From positions 1-10,150 of the forward strand of contig JAJZWW010000087.1 of the NCBI GenBank assembly GCA_021846485.1: a stretch of 10,150 nt of DNA, written 5' to 3'. The DNA comes from Actinomycetes bacterium. GTDB lineage: Bacteria > Actinomycetota > Acidimicrobiia > Acidimicrobiales > Palsa-688. The position numbers were made by a program, and so were the translations under genes. Below the pieces are notes generated by a model that was not told the DNA's origin, ran no database searches, and saw nothing but the letters and a program-made list of their open reading frames with translations. Shown here one piece after another: positions 7,060-10,150 of this stretch. Numbering within the stretch: position 1 is the stretch's first letter; each line of letters begins with the position of its first letter.

Positions 7060-7085
7060 CCCCCCGAGAGCCCGTGGCCCGATGA
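7056..7085 (+). CDS. Possible 9-codon linking cistron between sulfite reductase and cysH
   Basis: An ATG at 7056 overlaps the sulfite reductase stop as ATGA, encodes nine residues (MTPREPVAR), and stops at a TGA (7083-7085) that overlaps the cysH ATG, again as ATGA. A purine-rich GAGGAG lies at 7037-7042, 13 bases ahead. If translated, it would hand ribosomes from one gene to the next across a 22-base gap that otherwise lacks a good ribosome site for cysH. Chance in a short GC-rich spacer cannot be excluded and the peptide itself probably has no function. Confidence 0.3.
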   Translation: MTPREPVAR

Positions 7086-7852
7086 CGACCGTCCCCCTGC
7101 CCGGCCGGCGATCCGGCGGCGACAGTGGGCCCAGGCCGGAGGCCCACCCGACGAGCGGTGCGGCCAGCCTGACCGCACCGGGCCTACCCCCCGGAGCCCG
7201 TCTCGACGACGACGACATCGCCGAGGCCAACGCCGCCTTCGAGCGGCGGCCGGCCGCGGCGGTGATCCGCTGGGCGGTCGAGCAGTTCCACCCGTACCTG
7301 TGCCTGACGGCGTCGATGACCGACGCGGTGCTCGTCGACCTGGCCGTGTCGGTGGAGCCGTCGATCGAGGTGGTCTTCATCGACACCCGCTACCACTTCC
7401 CCGAGACCTTGGAGACCCTGCACGCCGTTCGCCGGCGCTACGGCCTCAACCTGCGGATCATGACCGTGCCGCCCCAAGCGCGGCCCCTGTGGCAGGCCGA
7501 TCCGGTCAACTGCTGCTCGGCCGCCAAGGTCGCCCAGCTCGACCGGGCCCTCCAGGGCAAGCTGGCCTGGATGAGCGGCCTGCGGCGAGGGGAGGCACCG
7601 AGCCGGGCGGGGGCCCCGATCGTCTCCCGGGACTCGCGGGGCCTGGTGAAGGTCAACCCGATCGCCACCTGGTCAGATCGTGACGTCGCCGGCTACATCG
7701 CCGACCACGACATCCCGGTCAACCCCCTCCTCGAGCGCGGGTACCTGTCGATCGGCTGCGCCCCCTGCACCCAGCCGGTCACCGCCGGCGCCGACCCCCG
7801 CTCCGGACGCTGGGCGGGCAGCGACAAGACCGAGTGCGGGCTTCACGGCTGA
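7082..7852 (+). CDS. cysH: Iron-sulfur adenylyl-sulfate (APS) reductase
   Basis: Predicted 256-residue reductase turning adenylyl sulfate into sulfite and AMP with thioredoxin as electron donor. It has the PP-loop nucleotide fold (Ser78 to Asp81, SMTD) and the Asp-Thr-Arg-Tyr-His-Phe-Pro-Glu-Thr-Leu segment at 101-110. Cys144-Cys145 and Cys226-X2-Cys229 form the CC...CXXC set that holds a [4Fe-4S] cluster. The catalytic Cys252 sits in the C-terminal KTECGLH motif. The cluster cysteines mark it as the APS-using bacterial type rather than the cluster-free PAPS type, and there is no fused thioredoxin domain. The first 40 residues are a Pro/Gly-rich extension, yet ATG 7082 is the only usable start in the frame before the conserved region. 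It is cotranscribed with the sulfite reductase gene. The genes for sulfate uptake and sulfate adenylyltransferase are not nearby in this window. Confidence 0.94.
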   Translation: MTTVPLPGRRSGGDSGPRPEAHPTSGAASLTAPGLPPGARLDDDDIAEANAAFERRPAAAVIRWAVEQFHPYLCLTASMTDAVLVDLAVSVEPSIEVVFIDTRYHFPETLETLHAVRRRYGLNLRIMTVPPQARPLWQADPVNCCSAAKVAQLDRALQGKLAWMSGLRRGEAPSRAGAPIVSRDSRGLVKVNPIATWSDRDVAGYIADHDIPVNPLLERGYLSIGCAPCTQPVTAGADPRSGRWAGSDKTECGLHG

Positions 7853-7858
7853 GCCGGG

Positions 7859-7891
7859 CGGCGCCCTGCGCACCGCTCCCTGCGGGCGCCG
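7859..7891. terminator. Candidate bidirectional terminator hairpin
   Basis: CGGCGCCC at 7859-7866 pairs with GGGCGCCG at 7884-7891 around a 17-base loop. It fills most of the 42-base gap between the stops of the convergent cysH and VWA-protein genes. No T-run is present. The location argues for termination in both directions. Confidence 0.4.
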
Positions 7892-7894
7892 GCG

Positions 7895-9382
7895 TCAGCC
7901 CAGCTGGGCGGCGAAGCGCTCCAGCTGCTTCAGGTTGCGGCACTCCCACACGCCGTCGCAGTGCAGCGCGTACTGGCCGAGGATGGAGTCGCCGGTGTCC
8001 CAGTAGGAGCGGGGCTCGGGGTCCAGCCAGTAGACGTGGCGGGCCCGGCGGGCGATCTCGGCGAGCACCCAGGCCTGGGAGGCGTGGTAGTTGTTGCGGG
8101 CGTCGCCGAGGACGAGCACGGTGGTCCGCCGCTCGATCTGGCGGCCCCAGCGCCCCCAGAAGGCCTCCAGGGCGTGGCCGTAGTCGGAGTGGCCGTCGAC
8201 CCAGATGACGTCGGCCTCGGTGTTGACCCGGTGGACGGCGGCGGCGATGTCGTCGGTGCCCTTGAAGTAGTCGGTCACCTCGTCGATGCCGTCGATGAAG
8301 GCGAACGACCGGACCCGGCTGAACTGCGAGCTCAGCGAGTACACCAGCTGGAGGGTGAAGCGGGCGAAGGCGGCCACCGACCCCGAGACGTCGGCGATGA
8401 CCATGATCTCCGGCTTGGAGGGCCGGGGTGGCTTGAACACCGCTTCGGCCGGCACTCCCCCCGAGGACAGCGAGGCGCGCACGGTCCGACGGAAGTCGAG
8501 CGGCCCCCGCCGGCCCCGCCGGCGCTTGCGGGCCAGGCGGACCGCCAGCTTGCGGGTGAGCGGGGCGACCGCCTTGCGCAGGGCGGCCAGCTCCTCGCGG
8601 CTGGCGTGCATGAACTCGATGTCCTCGGGAAGGGGCTTGCGCACCGACTTCGCGACCGCCTCCGCGCCGCGGTCGGCGACCAGGCGCCGGCGGATCTCCG
8701 CTTCGACCTCCCGGCGGAGGGCGTCGAGGCGGGTCTCGTACTCCTCCCGCAAGAGCCGCTCGTCGAGGTCGCCGCCGTCGCCTTCCCCGCGCGCGCCGGC
8801 GGCGGCGTCGAGGAGCCGGCCGAGCAGGCAGTCGAGGTCGAGTTGGCGCAGGGTGCGGTACAGGTAGTAGGTGCCCCCGACCGGCCGGCCGGGCTCCATG
8901 CCGGCGTAGCGGGCGACCGCGGCGCGCGCCACCGCGGCGAGCAGGCCACGGTCGCCCTCCCGCAGCGCCCGGTAGAGCATCTCGGCGAGCTGCTCGGCCG
9001 ACAGCGCTTCCATGCCGCCGCCGGCGTCGCCTTCGGGGGTGCCGAGCAGCGCCCCGACGAGCTCCTCGCCCTCGTCGTCTTCGGGGTTGTCGCCGAGGCG
9101 GTACTGCTCACCCCGGTGGGCGAAGTACACCTCGAAGACCGTCTCGAACACCCGCCAGTGGGCGTCGGTCTTGACCATCGTGGCCGCCAGGGCGTACTTG
9201 ACGGCGTCCCGGTCGCCGAGCGGCACGTGGCGCAGTGCCTCGACGGCGTCGAGGTTCTCCGTGAGGCTGACCGGGATCCCCGCGGCTCGCAGCTCGGCGA
9301 CGAAGCCGGCGAGCGTGCCGAGCAGCCCGGCGGAGCTGCCGGCGGGGATCGGGGATGGAAGGGGAAAGTCCTCCCCGCCCAC
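7895..9382 (-). CDS. CoxE-like VWA domain protein
   Basis: Predicted 495-residue protein of the VWA/CoxE family, usually encoded beside a MoxR-type AAA+ ATPase and acting with it as a chaperone for metalloenzyme assembly. The N-terminal half (to about 290) is helical and charged, with an acidic patch at 100-109 and basic stretches. A family-typical Arg-Arg-Thr-Val-Arg-Ala-Ser-Leu segment at 298-305 leads into the VWA domain from about 324. The metal-ion site shows Asp331-X-Ser333-X-Ser335 and a later Asp427 (LGDARNNY), so divalent metal binding looks intact. The frame is open far upstream, but that part overlaps the ATPase gene in another frame. The GTG at 9382 is chosen because it lies 2 bases after the ATPase stop and a GGTGGGG precedes it. 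No signal peptide or membrane helix is seen, so it is likely cytoplasmic. Confidence 0.88.
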   Translation of the reverse strand: MGGEDFPLPSPIPAGSSAGLLGTLAGFVAELRAAGIPVSLTENLDAVEALRHVPLGDRDAVKYALAATMVKTDAHWRVFETVFEVYFAHRGEQYRLGDNPEDDEGEELVGALLGTPEGDAGGGMEALSAEQLAEMLYRALREGDRGLLAAVARAAVARYAGMEPGRPVGGTYYLYRTLRQLDLDCLLGRLLDAAAGARGEGDGGDLDERLLREEYETRLDALRREVEAEIRRRLVADRGAEAVAKSVRKPLPEDIEFMHASREELAALRKAVAPLTRKLAVRLARKRRRGRRGPLDFRRTVRASLSSGGVPAEAVFKPPRPSKPEIMVIADVSGSVAAFARFTLQLVYSLSSQFSRVRSFAFIDGIDEVTDYFKGTDDIAAAVHRVNTEADVIWVDGHSDYGHALEAFWGRWGRQIERRTTVLVLGDARNNYHASQAWVLAEIARRARHVYWLDPEPRSYWDTGDSILGQYALHCDGVWECRNLKQLERFAAQLG

Positions 9383-9384
9383 GG

Positions 9385-10150
9385 CTAGCGCCCCACCGGG
9401 GCGGCCAGCTCCTTGGTGGCCTTCTCGATGTCGCTGCGGTACTTGAGCAAGACATGCAGTGTGCCGGTCGCGGCTTCGGCGTCGAGGTGGCGGATGCCGA
9501 GCAGCAGGAGGGTGCGGGCCCAGTCCAGGGTCTCGGAGACCGACGGCGCCTTCTTCAGGTCCAGGGTCCGGATCGAACGGACTATCCGCACCACCTGGTC
9601 GGCGAGATCCTCGGCGATGCCCGGGACCCGCACCAAGACGATCTCTTTCTCCATCTCGATCTCGGGGTAGTCGATGTGGAGGAACAGACAGCGCCGCTTC
9701 AGCGCCTCGGAGAGCTCGCGGGTGTTGTTGGAGGTGAGGAACACCAGCGGGATCTGGCGGGCGGCGACGGTGCCGAGCTCGGGTATCGAGACCTGGTAGT
9801 CCGAGAGGATCTCGAGCAGCAGCGCCTCGGTCTCCACCTCGACCCGGTCGACCTCGTCGACGAGCAGCACCACCGGGTCCTCGGCGCGGATCGCCTCGAG
9901 CAGCGGTCGGGTGAGCAGGAACGGTTCGGAGAAGATGTCCTCCTCGACGTCGTCCCAGGTCGCCCCCCCCTCCTCGTCGACGCGCTGCGCCTGGATGCGC
10001 AGCAGCTGCTTCTTGTAGTTCCACTCGTAGAGCGCCTTGGACTCGTCGAGGCCCTCGTAGCACTGGAGCCGGATCAGCCGAGCGCCGGTCATCTCGGCCA
10101 CCGACTTGGCGAGCTGCGTCTTGCCGGTGCCCGCCGGGCCCTCGACCAGC
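9385..10150 (-). CDS. MoxR/CoxD-like AAA+ ATPase, N-terminus beyond the right edge
   Basis: The last 254 residues of an AAA+ ATPase of the MoxR group; the frame stays open to the edge, so the start is not in the window. Counting from the edge, Walker A (GPAGTGKT) is at 4-11, Walker B (VVLLVDEVD) at 93-101, sensor 1 (Thr-Ser-Asn-Asn) at 139-142 and the paired arginines of the arginine-finger region at 152-153, so the ATPase appears active. In Oligotropha CoxD and CoxE work together in maturing the active site of carbon monoxide dehydrogenase; other MoxR/VWA pairs serve other metalloenzymes. The stop lies 2 bases before the VWA gene, so the two form one operon. What it acts on cannot be told without the genes to the right. 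Roughly 30-45 residues are probably missing. Confidence 0.9.
   Translation of the reverse strand, partial: LVEGPAGTGKTQLAKSVAEMTGARLIRLQCYEGLDESKALYEWNYKKQLLRIQAQRVDEEGGATWDDVEEDIFSEPFLLTRPLLEAIRAEDPVVLLVDEVDRVEVETEALLLEILSDYQVSIPELGTVAARQIPLVFLTSNNTRELSEALKRRCLFLHIDYPEIEMEKEIVLVRVPGIAEDLADQVVRIVRSIRTLDLKKAPSVSETLDWARTLLLLGIRHLDAEAATGTLHVLLKYRSDIEKATKELAAPVGR

Noticed and set aside
6427..7386. 319-codon minus-strand frame opposite the sulfite reductase and cysH genes
   Set aside because: It crosses the boundary of two confirmed genes and has the composition of a mirrored frame, not of a protein.
7961..9388. 475-codon plus-strand frame opposite the VWA protein gene
   Set aside because: Rich in Gly, Val, Ala and Asp with no motif; the opposite strand carries an intact VWA domain with metal-site residues.

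Overview
The window is a very GC-rich stretch with codon third positions almost all G or C and frequent GTG starts. Gene overlaps of the ATGA/GTGA type occur four times, and two genes look leaderless. This points to a high-GC actinobacterium. The style of the NadD, sulfite reductase and CysH proteins would suit an Acidimicrobiia-like lineage, but that placement is inference. No tRNA, rRNA, CRISPR array, insertion sequence or phage gene is visible, so this looks like chromosomal housekeeping territory with some little-described regulatory detail.

Layout. (1) Positions 1-432 hold no convincing gene but contain two strong inverted repeats. (2) Positions 434-2399 (+) hold an ECF promoter motif, a SigE-family ECF sigma factor, and a GTGA-overlapping gene for a single-pass membrane protein with an extracytoplasmic Asp-box beta-propeller-like domain. 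This is probably a self-regulated envelope-sensing unit. (3) Positions 2430-3804 (-) hold nadD, a small one-helix membrane protein gene and rsfS, each overlapping the next by 4 bases. They run convergent to the sigma unit. (4) Positions 3855-5195 (+) hold a class II DAHP synthase (shikimate pathway entry), divergent from nadD. (5) Positions 5219-7852 (+) are a sulfur assimilation unit: a 29-bp dyad over a likely leaderless promoter, a siroheme/[4Fe-4S] sulfite reductase, a possible 9-codon linking cistron, and cysH for an iron-sulfur APS reductase. (6) Positions 7895-10150 (-) hold a CoxE-like VWA protein and the upstream MoxR/CoxD-like AAA+ ATPase, which runs off the right edge.

How they work together. 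CysH reduces adenylylated sulfate to sulfite and the siroheme enzyme reduces sulfite to sulfide, so the pair completes assimilatory sulfate reduction once sulfate has been activated; no sulfate adenylyltransferase gene lies in the window. NadD (NAD synthesis) and RsfS (ribosome silencing) form the widespread nadD-rsfS pairing, here with an extra membrane protein between them. The AAA+/VWA pair resembles the chaperone pairs that mature metalloenzymes, but its client is not visible here.

Most interesting points: the complete C-X5-C / C-X3-C cysteine sets in both halves of the sulfite reductase; the AT-rich dyad in front of it; the overlapping mini-cistron between it and cysH; and the autoregulated, apparently leaderless sigma factor coupled to a membrane propeller protein.
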